A DNA stretch of 64,000 nucleotides from Rhizobium giardinii bv. giardinii H152. GTDB lineage: Bacteria; Pseudomonadota; Alphaproteobacteria; Rhizobiales; Rhizobiaceae. The notes beneath the pieces were generated by a model. It saw nothing but the letters and a program-made list of their open reading frames with translations, had not been told where the DNA came from and did not search any database. Within the stretch, counting starts at the first letter, position 1. Each line of letters begins with the position of its first letter. Shown in pieces: positions 18,257 to 28,125 of this stretch. Position numbers and translations under genes: made by a program. The stretch lies in assembly GCF_000379605.1 (NCBI RefSeq), contig NZ_KB902680.1:248186-312185 (forward strand), in the 5' to 3' direction.

Positions 18257-19681
18257 ATGAACTTCACCGTCGCCATCGTCGGGCGCCCCAATGTCGGCAA
18301 ATCCACGCTGTTCAACCGTCTGGTTGGCAAGAAGCTGGCGCTTGTCGATGATACGCCGGGCGTTACCCGCGACAGGCGGCCGGGCGACGCCAAGCTCGTG
18401 GACCTGCGCTTCACCATCATCGACACCGCCGGCCTCGAGCAGTCGGGGCCTGAGACCCTGCAGGGGCGCATGTGGGCGCAGACGGAGGCGGCGATCGCAG
18501 AGGCTGACCTGACGCTTTTCGTCGTCGACGCCAAACATGGTTTGACCCCGGCCGACGAGACGCTCGGCGAGATGCTGCGCCGTCGCGGCAAGCCGGTCGT
18601 GCTGGTTGCCAACAAATCCGAGGCCAAGGGCTCGGACGGCGGTTATTACGACGCCTTCACATTGGGCCTCGGCGAGCCGGTCGCCATTTCGGCGGAGCAC
18701 GGCCAAGGCATGATCGATCTGCGCGATGCGATTGTCGAAGCGCTCGGCGAGGACCGCGCTTTTCCGCCGGAAATCGACGAAGCCGAGACCGATGTCGACC
18801 TTCGCGGTGATGAGGGAGCGGAAGACGACGAGGACTTCGAGCCGGAATATGACGACACCAAGCCTTTGCGGGTGGCGATCATCGGCCGTCCGAATGCCGG
18901 CAAGTCGACGCTGATCAACCGCTTTCTCGGCGAAGACCGCCTGCTGACCGGTCCCGAGGCTGGCATTACCCGCGACAGCATCTCGGTCGAATGGGACTGG
19001 CGCGGTCGCACCATCAAGATGTTCGACACCGCCGGGATGCGCAAGAAGGCGCGGGTGCAGGAAAAGCTGGAAAAGCTCTCCGTCGCCGACAGCCTGCGCT
19101 CCATCCGCTTTGCCGAAGCCGTCGTCATCGTCTTCGATGCGACCATCCCCTTCGAAAAGCAGGATCTGCAGCTTGCGGATCTGGTGATCCGTGAAGGTCG
19201 CGCGCCGATCCTCGCCTTCAACAAGTGGGATCTGGTAGAAGACCCGCAGGCGTTGCTTGCCGATCTCAGAGAAAAGACCGAGCGCCTGCTGCCGCAGGCC
19301 CGCGGCATCCGTGCCGTGCCGATTTCCGGCCAGACGGGCTACGGCCTCGACAAGCTGATGCAGTCGATCATCGATACCGACAAGGTCTGGAACCGCCGCA
19401 TTTCGACCGCCAAGCTCAATCGCTGGCTCGAACATCAGCAGGTGCAGCATCCGCCGCCGGCCGTGTCGGGCCGCCGCCTGAAGCTGAAATACATGACCCA
19501 GGTGAAAGCCCGTCCGCCGGGCTTCATGATTTCCTGCACGCGCCCCGACGCCGTGCCGGAAAGCTATATCCGCTACCTGACCAACGGTCTGCGCAACGAT
19601 TTCCAGATGCCCGGCGTGCCGATCCGCATCCATCTGAGGGCATCGGAAAACCCGTTCGAGAACCGCAAGAAGCGGAAATGA
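18257..19681 (+). CDS. der: Ribosome assembly GTPase Der (EngA)
   Basis: A 474-residue tandem GTPase for 50S ribosome assembly. The first G domain starts [20 protein letters not shown] (G1), then DTPGVTRDR (G2), DTAG (G3) and NKSE (G4). The second has [18 protein letters not shown] (about 210-226), DTAGMRKKA and NKWD (about 322). A C-terminal KH-like domain follows ([12 protein letters not shown] and later). The acidic inter-domain linker (about 175-200) is typical. The ATG at 18257 is the start; a TTG just before it is not needed. Confidence 0.97.
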   Translation: MNFTVAIVGRPNVGKSTLFNRLVGKKLALVDDTPGVTRDRRPGDAKLVDLRFTIIDTAGLEQSGPETLQGRMWAQTEAAIAEADLTLFVVDAKHGLTPADETLGEMLRRRGKPVVLVANKSEAKGSDGGYYDAFTLGLGEPVAISAEHGQGMIDLRDAIVEALGEDRAFPPEIDEAETDVDLRGDEGAEDDEDFEPEYDDTKPLRVAIIGRPNAGKSTLINRFLGEDRLLTGPEAGITRDSISVEWDWRGRTIKMFDTAGMRKKARVQEKLEKLSVADSLRSIRFAEAVVIVFDATIPFEKQDLQLADLVIREGRAPILAFNKWDLVEDPQALLADLREKTERLLPQARGIRAVPISGQTGYGLDKLMQSIIDTDKVWNRRISTAKLNRWLEHQQVQHPPPAVSGRRLKLKYMTQVKARPPGFMISCTRPDAVPESYIRYLTNGLRNDFQMPGVPIRIHLRASENPFENRKKRK

Positions 19682-19696
19682 ATAGCTGGCTTGAGC

Positions 19697-19986
19697 CTAC
19701 CACGTGATGAAGGTGGGACTGTAGCTTGCGACCTTGCTGTCGCGTGTGATCAAGGTCAGCGGTTCCGTCACCGCCTGCGCGATCAGCAGGCGGTCGAACG
19801 GGTCAGCATGAACTGTTTTTAGATGTCCGCTCGCGGCCGCGTGCTCAACTGAAATGTCGAGAAAACTGTATCCGACAGTCTTGAAATACCGAGCCGCGTC
19901 CTCCCCGTCTAAAGGCGGCGCACCGGCGCGGCGCAGGGGAAAGTCAAACGCCCTATCGCGACATGGGTATCGAGGAGCAACCTCAT
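19697..19986 (-). pseudogene. Degraded PIN-domain (vapC) toxin gene
   Basis: From the ATG at 19986 the frame reads MRLLLDTHVAIGRLTF and meets TAG after 25 codons. A second frame then gives DGEDAARYFKTVGYSFLDIS, ADPFDRLLIAQA and LITRDSKVASY and ends at 19697. Together these are the two ends of one VapC of the 'MRLLLDTHV...HxDPFDRLLIAQA' type. The whole span is 290 bases against about 390 expected, so roughly 100 bases including the middle catalytic Glu region (usually 'SxWEIAIK') are gone, and the loss shifts the frame. The toxin should be inactive. The ATG overlaps the antitoxin stop (ATGA), the original coupled arrangement. Confidence 0.8.
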
Positions 19987-20234
19987 TCGGTATCGACACC
20001 GAAAAGCTTGGCGACATCCTCATCCAGCGCGCTGAAGTTTTCCAGCGACATGTCCGGAAATTGTCCGTCAAGCAATCCCAGGCGTCGCAGCCCTTTTTCT
20101 TTGATGATCGGGACCAGTCTCGCCGCCGGCTTGCCATCTCGGGCGATGATGATTTCGTTTTCCGTGCCGTCCTCGATGGCGCTGACAAGCTGTGAAAGCC
20201 GGGTTTTCGCTTCCAGCATGTTTACCTTGGTCAT
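19983..20234 (-). CDS. Phd/YefM-family antitoxin, orphaned
   Basis: An 83-residue intact antitoxin. MTKVNMLEAKTRLSQLVSAIEDGTENEIIIARDGKPAARLVPI is the canonical Phd DNA-binding half (1-43), followed by an acidic toxin-binding tail. Its partner toxin gene downstream is broken, so it may persist as a stand-alone repressor of its own promoter or as an anti-addiction factor. The palindrome at 20251-20270 is a likely operator. Confidence 0.87.
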   Translation of the reverse strand: MTKVNMLEAKTRLSQLVSAIEDGTENEIIIARDGKPAARLVPIIKEKGLRRLGLLDGQFPDMSLENFSALDEDVAKLFGVDTE

Positions 20235-20250
20235 CGGTCGGATCCTTGGG

Positions 20251-20270
20251 CTAGACTTAGCTAAGGATAG
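20251..20270. promoter_or_regulatory. Palindromic operator upstream of the orphan antitoxin
   Basis: A 20-base imperfect palindrome with a perfect 10-base core CTTAGCTAAG (20256-20265) and matching outer CTA/TAG. It lies 17 bases before the antitoxin ATG, where TA operons usually carry the antitoxin binding site. Confidence 0.5.
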
Positions 20271-20303
20271 TATTTAGCGCGGCGAATTGCGAAATGCCGC
20301 GAT

Positions 20304-21224
20304 TTAGAACAGGGCTTCCAGCTTGTCCCTGGCGACCAGTGCGCCGTGATGCTGAATGACTGCGGCCGCCGTCTGCGCAGCGAACCGTGCCGCCGCGACA
20401 GGATCGCCGTCGGCGGCGTAGCGGGCGAGGAACGCGCCGTTGAAGCTGTCACCGGCGCTGGTCGTATCGACGATCTTCTCCACCTTGGCCGAGGGAACGA
20501 ATTCAGAGGCGCCTCCGCCGAAGCTCAGCGTCACGCCCTTTGCCCCATCCTTCACGACGACGTTCTCCACGCCGAGACTGCGATACCGCGTGATCGTTGC
20601 CGCAACATCCGCGTCGCCAAAATGGGTTGCTTCATCGTCGAAGCTCGGCATGACGAGGCTGGAGGCGCGGGCGCCGGCGGATATGGTTTCCAGCATACGG
20701 GTGTTGTCGTCCCACAGTCGCGGGCGGATGTTGGGATCGAAGACGACGAGCTTGCCGGCAGCCTTGGCGCGGCGCAGTTCCAGGAGCAGCGTCTCGACGG
20801 CGTTCGGCGCAAGGATGGCCAGCGTGATGCCCGAAAAGACGAGGATATCGGAGGCTTCGGCGGCCTTACGCAGGTGGTCGGCGTCGTCGGCAAGCAGTTT
20901 GGCGGCGGAGACCGAGCGCCAGTAGGAAAAGCTGCGTTCGCCATCCTTCAGATGGATCATGTAGAGCCCCGGCGTACGGCCCTCGATACGGCGGATGTAA
21001 CCGGTGCCGACGCCGGTCTTTTCGATAAAGGCAAGCATCTCGTCGGAAACCGTATCGGTGCCGACCGCCGTGAAATAGTCGACGGACCAGTCCTCAGGCA
21101 GAAACAGCCGGGCGTAATAGGCGGTATTGAAGCTGTCGCCGGCATAGCCCTTGCGCAGGAGATCACCCTCGGCCTGCATCAGTTCCACCATGCATTCGCC
21201 GATCGAAAGCAGCCTGCCTGCCAT
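20304..21224 (-). CDS. kdgK: 2-dehydro-3-deoxygluconate kinase (PfkB family)
   Basis: A 306-residue ribokinase/PfkB sugar kinase. The N-terminal LLSIGECMVELM, the glycine-rich AGDSFNTAYYARLF (about 27-40, wording typical of KdgK) and the C-terminal ATP/anion-hole motif DTTSAGDSFNGAFLARY (about 254-270) are present. It would phosphorylate 2-keto-3-deoxygluconate for Entner-Doudoroff cleavage. The ATG at 21224 has GGGAGGA upstream. It lies 67 bases downstream of the Ldh-type reductase gene on the same strand. Confidence 0.87.
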   Translation of the reverse strand: MAGRLLSIGECMVELMQAEGDLLRKGYAGDSFNTAYYARLFLPEDWSVDYFTAVGTDTVSDEMLAFIEKTGVGTGYIRRIEGRTPGLYMIHLKDGERSFSYWRSVSAAKLLADDADHLRKAAEASDILVFSGITLAILAPNAVETLLLELRRAKAAGKLVVFDPNIRPRLWDDNTRMLETISAGARASSLVMPSFDDEATHFGDADVAATITRYRSLGVENVVVKDGAKGVTLSFGGGASEFVPSAKVEKIVDTTSAGDSFNGAFLARYAADGDPVAAARFAAQTAAAVIQHHGALVARDKLEALF

Positions 21225-21291
21225 GAAATCCTCCCGCCCATTTTTCAAGTTCTAACGCGTCCTTTGCGCGCCGTATTGGACGCGCGGCGCT

Positions 21292-22305
21292 TTAGTCGCG
21301 CCTTCTTGCGAAAGCCGAGATACGGCTTACCAGCGCGGAAGGCAAGCGGATGCCGTCTCCCCGTGCGCGGTTCAGGGCCTCGAATTTCGAGACGCCGGGG
21401 ATATGGACGCCGTAGCCGCCTGAAAGCCGCTGCAACTGCGCGGCGAGCCGGTCTTCGAAGCCTCCGTCGAGTAGAGCGGGGGCGATAGCGATGACGGTGA
21501 GGCCGCTGCCGGGCGTCCTGTCGCCGCTCATGAAATCCGGCGCATCGAGCGACCAGTTGGCGCCGCTCAGACCCGCCGCCAATACCTCGACCATCAATGC
21601 GATATTGGCGCCGCGTGCGCCGCCAAAGGCAAGCATCGCGCCCCTCATCGCCTCCTTCGCATCGGTTGTGGGGTGCCCCGTCGCATCGACCGCCCAGCCT
21701 GCCGGGATCGGTTCGCCGCGTGCCGCCGCCTCGCGAATCCGGGCGAAAGCGGTGGCGCTGGAGGATTGGTCGATGAGGAGCGGCGCGCCATTCCTGCGGG
21801 GGGCTGCGAAGGCGAGCGGGTTGGTGCAATAGACCGGTTTTGCGCTGCCCGACCCGGCAATCAGCGCGGGACCGTTGGTGGCGGCCAAGCCAACGAGGCC
21901 CTGTTGCGCCAGTCGGTAGACATAGTCGCCGAGTTCGCCGGATGTAAAGCTGTTGAATTGGGCAAAGAGTGCAATGCCGTAGGTCCTGGCCTTGTCGGTC
22001 AGATCGTCAAAGGCGAGGTCGAAACCCAGCTGCGCAATACCGCCATCGGCATCCACCCGGATCAGGGCGAGGGCGGGGTCTGTCCGCTTGGGTTCCGCCT
22101 TGTTGTTGATGCGGCCGGCGACGAGACTGTCGAGATAGTCGACGAGATGGGAAAAGCCGACAGCCGTCGGGCTGCGCGCGTCGGCGTCCACCGTGGCGCG
22201 GGCAAGAGATGCGGCCATGGCAGGGCTCGCGCCTGCTCCAAGGAGTGCTGCAACGGCGAATTCACGCGCATGGGCAAAGCTGAATGAGATCCACTTCTCG
22301 CTCAT
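21292..22305 (-). CDS. Ldh/malate dehydrogenase-family (YlbC/DpkA-like) NAD(P)H oxidoreductase
   Basis: A 337-residue protein of the LDH_2/MDH superfamily, which is unrelated to Rossmann lactate dehydrogenases. Typical points are the early SHLVDYLDSLVAGRIN substrate segment, the LAATNGPALIAGSGSAKPVYCTNPLAFAAPR core (about 142-172) and the IALMVEVLAAGLSGA helix (about 236-250). Members reduce 2-keto acids or cyclic imines such as delta1-piperideine-2-carboxylate and pyrroline-2-carboxylate (DpkA, LhpI). The exact substrate is open. Linkage to kdgK suggests a sugar-acid or hydroxyproline-type route. Confidence 0.78.
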   Translation of the reverse strand: MSEKWISFSFAHAREFAVAALLGAGASPAMAASLARATVDADARSPTAVGFSHLVDYLDSLVAGRINNKAEPKRTDPALALIRVDADGGIAQLGFDLAFDDLTDKARTYGIALFAQFNSFTSGELGDYVYRLAQQGLVGLAATNGPALIAGSGSAKPVYCTNPLAFAAPRRNGAPLLIDQSSSATAFARIREAAARGEPIPAGWAVDATGHPTTDAKEAMRGAMLAFGGARGANIALMVEVLAAGLSGANWSLDAPDFMSGDRTPGSGLTVIAIAPALLDGGFEDRLAAQLQRLSGGYGVHIPGVSKFEALNRARGDGIRLPSALVSRISAFARRRD

Positions 22306-22565
22306 CTCATCTCCAGGGTTGCTTCGTCATGAACGGCCAGGCTGCCAAAGATCATGCGGGATTTTTGGCGCTCGCGGATCGGCACAAGGATGTTCGGAAA
22401 CGGATGCTGCACTGGCTTCTCCGCTTGGTGTGGCTGGCGGGAACCTATCATCATTTTTGCACCACGGTCCGTCAATCTCCCCAGACGGCGGGGAATGCCG
22501 TTTACTCGCTGTTTCTGCGACGATACATCTTCCGGCATATTCCCTTGTGATCGCGGAGTCTTTTG

Positions 22566-24212
22566 ATGGCATCTCCCTTGAAGTCCAATCCGGATTGGTG
22601 GCGCGGCGCGGTGATCTATCAGGTCTATCCGCGCTCCTTTCAGGATACCAGGGGCGATGGCATCGGCGACTTGAAGGGGGTGATGCTGAGGCTGCCCTAT
22701 ATCGCCAGCCTCGGCGTCGATGCCATCTGGCTGTCGCCGTTCTTCACATCGCCGATGGCCGACATGGGCTATGACGTCTCCGATTACTGCGATGTCGATC
22801 CGATGTTCGGCACGCTCGCCGATTTCGACGCCATGCTGCAAAGAGCCCACGAACTGGGCCTGAAGGTCATCATCGACCAGGTCATTTCGCACACGTCCGA
22901 CCAGCATCCGTGGTTCAAGGAAAGCCGCTCGGATCGCACCAATCCGAAATCCGACTGGTACGTCTGGGCCGATCCGAAACCGGACGGCACCGCGCCGAAC
23001 AATTGGTTGTCGATCTTCGGCGGTCCGGCCTGGGAATGGGACGGCGTGCGCAAGCAGTATTACATGCACAATTTTTTGGGATCGCAGCCTGATCTCAATT
23101 TTCACAATCCGGATGTCCAAGAGGCATTGCTGGAAACCGTCCGCTTCTGGCTGAAGCGCGGCGTCGATGGTTTCCGGCTCGATACCGTCAACTTTTACTT
23201 CCACGACGAGGAACTGCGGGACAATCCGCCGCTGGTTTATGACGAAGATGCGATCGGCCTCGACGCGCCTGACGTCAATCCCTATGGCATGCAGAACCAT
23301 CTCTACGACAAGACACAGCCGGAAAATATCGGTTTCCTGCAACGCTTTCGCGCCCTGCTCGATGAGTTCAGCGATCGTGCGTCGGTCGGTGAAGTGGGCG
23401 ATGGGGCGCGGTCGCTGAAGACGGTGGCGGCCTATACCGGCGGCAGCGACAAGCTGCACATGTGCTACACATTCGACCTGCTGGGGCCGGATTTCACCGC
23501 GACCCATATTCGCCGCTGCGTCCAGGCCTTTCAGGACGCCGTCACCGATGGCTGGGTCTGCTGGGCCTTTTCCAACCACGACGTTACCCGCCATGCCAGC
23601 CGTTTCGTGCAGACCGAGGAGGAACGCGAACGTGTGGCAAAGCTCGCGATCTCCGTTCTTGCCGCGCTTCGCGGCTCGATCTGCCTCTATCAGGGCGAGG
23701 AGCTGGCACTACCGGAGGCGGAACTCGAACTGGCGGACCTGCGCGATCCCTACGGTATCCGCTTCTGGCCGGCCTTCAAGGGGCGGGACGGGTGCCGCAC
23801 CCCGATGGTCTGGGAGAAGGAGACGCCCCATGCGGGGTTTTCGACTGCCAGGCCGTGGTTGCCGGTTCCAACTGCACACCGCGCGTTGGCCGTCGACCAG
23901 CAGGAAACGGTGACGGATTCGGTTCTTGCCCATTACCGGCAGACGCTCGCTTTCCGAAAGAAACACGCATCCCTGCTGGACGGCAGCATGAGCTTTCTCG
24001 AAACCAACCGGGACATTCTGGCCTTCACGCGGGAAAAGGACGGCGAGAGGCTGTTGTTCGTCTTCAACTTGCGCCGCGGGCCGCAGGCGGTTCAACTGCC
24101 GAGGGGAGTTAAGGTTGGCGAGGCTGTGCCGATGCCGGGCTTCGCACCAAAGGTGGTCGACGGCGAGATTCTGCTTGAGGCGCTGGATGTATTTTGTGGA
24201 CGGTTAGCCTGA
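22566..24212 (+). CDS. GH13 alpha-glucosidase
   Basis: A 548-residue cytosolic alpha-amylase-family glucosidase. DWWRGAVIYQVYPRSFQDTRGDGIGDLKG opens the barrel. The nucleophile lies in GVDGFRLDTVNFY (Asp about 205), the acid/base in SVGEVGDG (Glu about 275), and the third acid in AFSNHDVTRH (Asp about 339). It is close to rhizobial AglA-type enzymes of trehalose/maltose/sucrose use, but the aglEFG transporter is not next to it. ATG at 22566 is used; a TTG one codon earlier is possible. Confidence 0.93.
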   Translation: MASPLKSNPDWWRGAVIYQVYPRSFQDTRGDGIGDLKGVMLRLPYIASLGVDAIWLSPFFTSPMADMGYDVSDYCDVDPMFGTLADFDAMLQRAHELGLKVIIDQVISHTSDQHPWFKESRSDRTNPKSDWYVWADPKPDGTAPNNWLSIFGGPAWEWDGVRKQYYMHNFLGSQPDLNFHNPDVQEALLETVRFWLKRGVDGFRLDTVNFYFHDEELRDNPPLVYDEDAIGLDAPDVNPYGMQNHLYDKTQPENIGFLQRFRALLDEFSDRASVGEVGDGARSLKTVAAYTGGSDKLHMCYTFDLLGPDFTATHIRRCVQAFQDAVTDGWVCWAFSNHDVTRHASRFVQTEEERERVAKLAISVLAALRGSICLYQGEELALPEAELELADLRDPYGIRFWPAFKGRDGCRTPMVWEKETPHAGFSTARPWLPVPTAHRALAVDQQETVTDSVLAHYRQTLAFRKKHASLLDGSMSFLETNRDILAFTREKDGERLLFVFNLRRGPQAVQLPRGVKVGEAVPMPGFAPKVVDGEILLEALDVFCGRLA

Positions 24213-24242
24213 ACCCCGGGGGTTCAATCGGGAGGAGACAAG

Positions 24243-24257
24243 TATCATTTAATGATA
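24243..24257. promoter_or_regulatory. Palindrome upstream of parDE, likely ParD operator
   Basis: TATCATT-T-AATGATA is a perfect 7-base inverted repeat around a central T, 32 bases before the parD ATG. CopG/Arc-type antitoxins bind such dyads to autorepress. Confidence 0.5.
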
Positions 24258-24289
24258 TATTCTCGGGCTGGTTTCTGAGGAGCTATGAC

Positions 24290-24556
24290 ATGGCATCGAG
24301 CTATACATTGGGCGCTCATTACGAAGGTTTCATTCGCGATCTTCTTGCAAGCGGCCGTTACTCCAGCGCCAGCGAAATCATGCGTGATGGCCTGCGCGTG
24401 CTGGAAGAGCGAGAGCAACTTCGTGCTGCGAAACTGCAGGCATTGAAGGCCGCTATCGATGAAGGTTTCGCAAGCGGTGAATCCGGGCCAATGGATATGG
24501 ATGACATCAAGTCAGAAGCGCGTCTGGCTTCTGCCAAGTTTGCTCGTGGCGCTTGA
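24290..24556 (+). CDS. parD: ParD-type (CopG/Arc) antitoxin
   Basis: An 88-residue ribbon-helix-helix antitoxin. SSYTLGAHYEGFIRDLLASGRYSSASEIMRDGLRVLEERE (about 3-42) is the standard CC2985/ParD pattern, with a C-terminal toxin-binding helix (LKAAIDEGFASGESGP). The ATG at 24290 follows GAGGAG. It overlaps the parE start. Confidence 0.93.
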   Translation: MASSYTLGAHYEGFIRDLLASGRYSSASEIMRDGLRVLEEREQLRAAKLQALKAAIDEGFASGESGPMDMDDIKSEARLASAKFARGA

Positions 24557-24842
24557 AATCCGCCGGCTGCCAAGGGCGAAAGCCGATCTGATAGAGATAT
24601 GGCGTTACATCGCGCGCGACAATGAAGGGGCGGCGGACCGACTGTTGGACCGCGTCCAATCTGCGTTGTTGATGCTTTCAAATCAACCGGTTGCCGGGCG
24701 AGCAAGGCCGGAACTTCATGACGATTTGCGTAGTTTTGCCGTTGGCAACTACATCATCTTTTATACATTCGGCGAAACGACTTTGACCGTTGTTCGCGTG
24801 CTGAGCGGCTTTCGCGATATCTCCGAAGATATGATGCGTTAG
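24546..24842 (+). CDS. parE: ParE-type toxin
   Basis: A 98-residue RelE/ParE-fold toxin; ParE members poison DNA gyrase. The start is a GTG at 24546, giving VALEIRRLPRAKADLIEIWRY, and overlaps the end of parD by 11 bases. The NQPVAGRARPELHDDLRSFAVGNYIIFYTF core (about 50-80) is typical. It appears complete. Confidence 0.93.
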   Translation: MALEIRRLPRAKADLIEIWRYIARDNEGAADRLLDRVQSALLMLSNQPVAGRARPELHDDLRSFAVGNYIIFYTFGETTLTVVRVLSGFRDISEDMMR

Positions 24843-24856
24843 CCGCCAAGCTGCTC

Positions 24857-26554
24857 TCAACCGATCAGCGCAAACTTGTCGACATCCACCAGTCCCATAT
24901 CCGAAATTTTCAGATGGGGAATGACCGGCAGGGGCAGGAACGCGAGTTGCAGGAACGGCTCCTGCAGCGTTGCGCCGAGAGCGTGGGCGGCCTCGCGCAG
25001 GTGGTGCAGCGTGTCGCGCACGCTTTCATAGGGTTCGAGGCTCATCAGGCCTGCGACGGGCAGGGCGATCTCGCCGGTCACCTTGCCATCCTCGACGACG
25101 ACGAAGCCGCCCTTGATCTCGCCCAGCCGGTTGGCGGCGAGTGCCATATCGTCCTCGTTGACGCCGACGACGCAGATATTGTGGCTGTCATGGCCAACGG
25201 TCGAGGCGATCGCGCCCTTCTTCAGCCCAAACCCCTGGACGAAGCCGTTGGCGTGATTGCCGTTGACGCCGTGGCGCTCGATGACCGCGACCTTGATGAT
25301 GTCACGGCCGAGGTCGACACCCGCCTGATTGCCGGAGGCAGGCAGCTTGAAGCGCCGGTGCTCTGTGATGATCTTGCCCGGCAGAACGCCGATCACCGAG
25401 GTCTCCCCCTCGGCATAGGGTACGCCGAAATCGGCGGCGTTGACGTGGCCTGCCTTGACGCTGTCGAGCCCGACGGGAGCAACCGGGCGGCGGGTTGCGA
25501 AGAGTTCGTCGGTGACGAGACGGCCCGCGGCCAGGACCTTGTCCGCCTTGCAGTTCTCAAGACTGTCGACAACGACAAGATCGGCCCGCCAGCCCGGGGC
25601 CACCAGGCCGCGATCTCTGAGACCGAAGGCGCGCGCCGCCGAAATCGAGGCGGCGCGGTAGACGGCCAGCGGCTCGACCCCTTGCGCGATCGCTTCGCGG
25701 ATCATGTAGTCGAGATGGCCCTGTTCGGCGATATCGAGCGGATTGCGGTCATCGGTGCATAGCGCCAGGAACGGGGACAGGCGTTCCGTGATGATCGGCA
25801 TCAGCGCATGCAGGTCCTTGGAGACGGAGCCTTCGCGCACGAGAATGTGCATACCCTTGCGGATCTTCTCGAGCGCTTCGTCTGCCGTGGTGCATTCATG
25901 GTCGGTGCGAATGCCGGTGGAAAGATAGCCATTCAGGTCCATCCCGCGCAGCAGCGGCGCATGGCCGTCGATATGGCCGTTCTGAAAGGCTTCGAGCTTG
26001 GCGAGACAGACCGGATCCTTATGGATGACGCCGGGAAAGTTCATGAATTCCGCAAGTCCAATGACCTTCTCGTGGTCGCGGAACGGCAGCAGCTTCTCGA
26101 TCGGCAGGTTGGCGCCGGAGGTCTCCAGATGCGTCGCCGGCACGCAGCTCGAGAGCTGGACGCGGATATCCATGATCGTCTCAAGGGCCGAGTCGAGGAA
26201 GAACCGGATGCCCTCGGTGCCGAGCACATTGGCGATCTCATGCGGATCGCAGATCACCGTGGTCACGCCGTAGGGCAGGACGCAGCGATCGAATTCATGC
26301 GGCGTCACCAGCGAGGATTCGATATGCAGGTGCGCATCGATGAAGCCGGGAACGACGATCTTGCCGGAAATGTCGATTTCGGTGATGCCTTTATAGCTTC
26401 CGCAGGTCCCGGCGATCCGGTCGCCGCAAATGGCGATGTCAGACGAAACAAGCTCGCCCGTTACCAGGTCGAAGAAGCGACCGCCTTTGAGCACGACATC
26501 GGCGGGCGCGCGGCCCGTGCCCTGGTCGATCAGTTTTTCAAGTCTTTCGCTCAT
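24857..26554 (-). CDS. ade: Adenine deaminase
   Basis: A 565-residue Ade of the Bacillus/rhizobial type, which makes hypoxanthine from adenine. [31 protein letters not shown] (about 72-102) with HxHxES metal site, [11 protein letters not shown] (about 108-118), and the C-terminal domain with [17 protein letters not shown] (about 447-463) are diagnostic. The ATG at 26554 has AGGATC upstream. The gene is convergent with parE. Hypoxanthine would feed XdhAB. Confidence 0.95.
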   Translation of the reverse strand: MSERLEKLIDQGTGRAPADVVLKGGRFFDLVTGELVSSDIAICGDRIAGTCGSYKGITEIDISGKIVVPGFIDAHLHIESSLVTPHEFDRCVLPYGVTTVICDPHEIANVLGTEGIRFFLDSALETIMDIRVQLSSCVPATHLETSGANLPIEKLLPFRDHEKVIGLAEFMNFPGVIHKDPVCLAKLEAFQNGHIDGHAPLLRGMDLNGYLSTGIRTDHECTTADEALEKIRKGMHILVREGSVSKDLHALMPIITERLSPFLALCTDDRNPLDIAEQGHLDYMIREAIAQGVEPLAVYRAASISAARAFGLRDRGLVAPGWRADLVVVDSLENCKADKVLAAGRLVTDELFATRRPVAPVGLDSVKAGHVNAADFGVPYAEGETSVIGVLPGKIITEHRRFKLPASGNQAGVDLGRDIIKVAVIERHGVNGNHANGFVQGFGLKKGAIASTVGHDSHNICVVGVNEDDMALAANRLGEIKGGFVVVEDGKVTGEIALPVAGLMSLEPYESVRDTLHHLREAAHALGATLQEPFLQLAFLPLPVIPHLKISDMGLVDVDKFALIG

Positions 26555-26689
26555 GGTGGATCCTGTCTCTTCAAGCCCTGGCCGCGATCGGCTCGTTGCC
26601 AGCATAGCCGCTGGCGGTAGACATTGCATAGCAGACGGCAGCAAATTGGTGCCCACGAAAGTGGACTTCCCACAGTGTACGGTTGCCCA

Positions 26690-26718
26690 AAAGGAAATCG
26701 GGCGCCGCAGCGCCCGAT
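26690..26718 (-). terminator. Rho-independent terminator after the LivK-type gene
   Basis: Perfect 8-base stem ATCGGGCG/CGCCCGAT (26697-26704 and 26711-26718) with a 6-base loop. Read on the minus strand it is followed by TTCCTTTT. It lies 20 bases after the stop codon at 26739. Confidence 0.7.
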
Positions 26719-26738
26719 CCCGTTGATGGCCATTCCAT

Positions 26739-27845
26739 TCATTCGGCAGAGACGATCTTGCCGTCTTCCCACTTGTAGAGCGAGAAGCTCGGCGACGTCA
26801 GGTCGCCGGTCTCGCCATAGGTGAGGTTGCCGATGGCGGTGGTGATCGGCTCGCCGGCTTTCAGGGCAGTTGCGACGGCGCTCGCGTCGTCTGCGCTTCC
26901 AGCCTTCTCGATGCCAGCCTTGATCACTTCGACAGCGGCGTAGGCGTTGAGGGTGAAGGCCTCAGCCGGGATTTTTGCGGCTTCGAGAGCGGCCACTGCA
27001 GCCTTTGAATTCTCGCTCTTCAGAGCGTCCGCGGCGTTGGTGAACACGGTCCCGGCAGCCGCATCGGTGCCGATGCTCCAGAATTCGCTGTTGGAGAGGC
27101 CGTCACCGCCGATGAGCTGGATGCTGGCGGAGATGTCGTGAAGCTGGCGGACCAGCAGCCCGGCCTCCGGATGGTAGCCGCCGAAATAGAGAACATCGAC
27201 CTTCTCCGCTTTCAGGCGAGTGGTGAGCGCGCTCAGATCCTTTTCGCCGGGCGTCAGCGCGTCGTTGAAGACCTCGGTGACACCGCCGGCGTTCAGGGTT
27301 GCCTTGAAGGCGTCGGCGAGGCCCTTGCCGTAAGCGCCCTTGTCGTTGAGGATGCCGATGCGCTTGTCCTTGAACTGCTTCAGCACATAGGCTGCGGCCA
27401 CTTCAGCCTGCTGGTCGTCGCGGCCGCAGGTGCGCAGGACGGTGGCAAGGCCACGCTTCGTCAGATCCGGGGTTGTTGCCGTCGGCGTCACCATCAGGAT
27501 GCCGTTTTCGGCGAGAACGTCGGATGCCGGCATGGCAACGCCGGAGGTGACCGGACCGACGACAAAGCGGATGCCTTCGGCGATGATCTGGTTTGCGGCC
27601 GAAACGCCCTGCTTCGGTTCGCCCGCGTCGTCGGCGAGCTTCAGCACCACCTGTTCGCCCAGAATGCCGCCATTCTTGTTGATCTGGGCGACCGCGACCT
27701 CAGCGCCGTTCTTTACCTGATCGCCGTAGGCCGCGACCGGTCCGGTCAGGGGAGCGATCAGACCGATCACGATCTCGGCATGGGCGAGCGGCGCAAAAGC
27801 CAGCGTGGCGGCAAGGGTGGCGCCCGTCAGTGTCTTGAAATTCAT
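26739..27845 (-). CDS. Branched-chain amino acid-type ABC transporter binding protein (LivK-like)
   Basis: A 368-residue periplasmic type I binding protein. The signal peptide [23 protein letters not shown] is followed by [33 protein letters not shown]. The [24 protein letters not shown] ligand-hinge segment (about 98-121) is typical. The start follows AAGGAGAAA. It is isolated from any permease or ATPase genes and sits between an aminotransferase and ade. The ligand is probably an amino acid or amide; this is not determinable here. Confidence 0.9.
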   Translation of the reverse strand: MNFKTLTGATLAATLAFAPLAHAEIVIGLIAPLTGPVAAYGDQVKNGAEVAVAQINKNGGILGEQVVLKLADDAGEPKQGVSAANQIIAEGIRFVVGPVTSGVAMPASDVLAENGILMVTPTATTPDLTKRGLATVLRTCGRDDQQAEVAAAYVLKQFKDKRIGILNDKGAYGKGLADAFKATLNAGGVTEVFNDALTPGEKDLSALTTRLKAEKVDVLYFGGYHPEAGLLVRQLHDISASIQLIGGDGLSNSEFWSIGTDAAAGTVFTNAADALKSENSKAAVAALEAAKIPAEAFTLNAYAAVEVIKAGIEKAGSADDASAVATALKAGEPITTAIGNLTYGETGDLTSPSFSLYKWEDGKIVSAE

Positions 27846-28060
27846 CTTGTTTCTCCTTGGATGCGTTGCTTCCCCGCGTGCGGCACAATCGCCATTCTTC
27901 GACGAAGGCCTGGTACCTCCGTCGAAAGCAAGTCGAGCCCATTGGGTTTCCGTCTCTGGCGGACGGGTAGACTCCAATGATCTAGCGTTTAGGAGCCACT
28001 AGACAATTCCGCAAGGTGGATTTTTGAGCAATGTGCGCAGAATTTATACAGTAGTCGCGC

Positions 28061-28091
28061 AGAAACGGGCCGGAACGTTAGTTCCGGCCCG
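28061..28091 (-). terminator. Rho-independent terminator after the omega-aminotransferase gene
   Basis: A perfect 11-base stem CGGGCCGGAAC/GTTCCGGCCCG around GTTA, 35 bases downstream of the stop at 28126 in the minus direction and followed by TTTCTG. Its strength indicates that the aminotransferase gene is transcribed separately from the livK-type gene. Confidence 0.8.
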
Positions 28092-28125
28092 CTCTTAATG
28101 TAAGAAATGACTAAATATTATTCAG

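Noticed and set aside
22284-22550. Small plus-strand frame before the alpha-glucosidase gene
   Set aside because: It overlaps the start of the Ldh-type gene, has no ribosome site or family resemblance. The divergent spacer is more likely promoter DNA.
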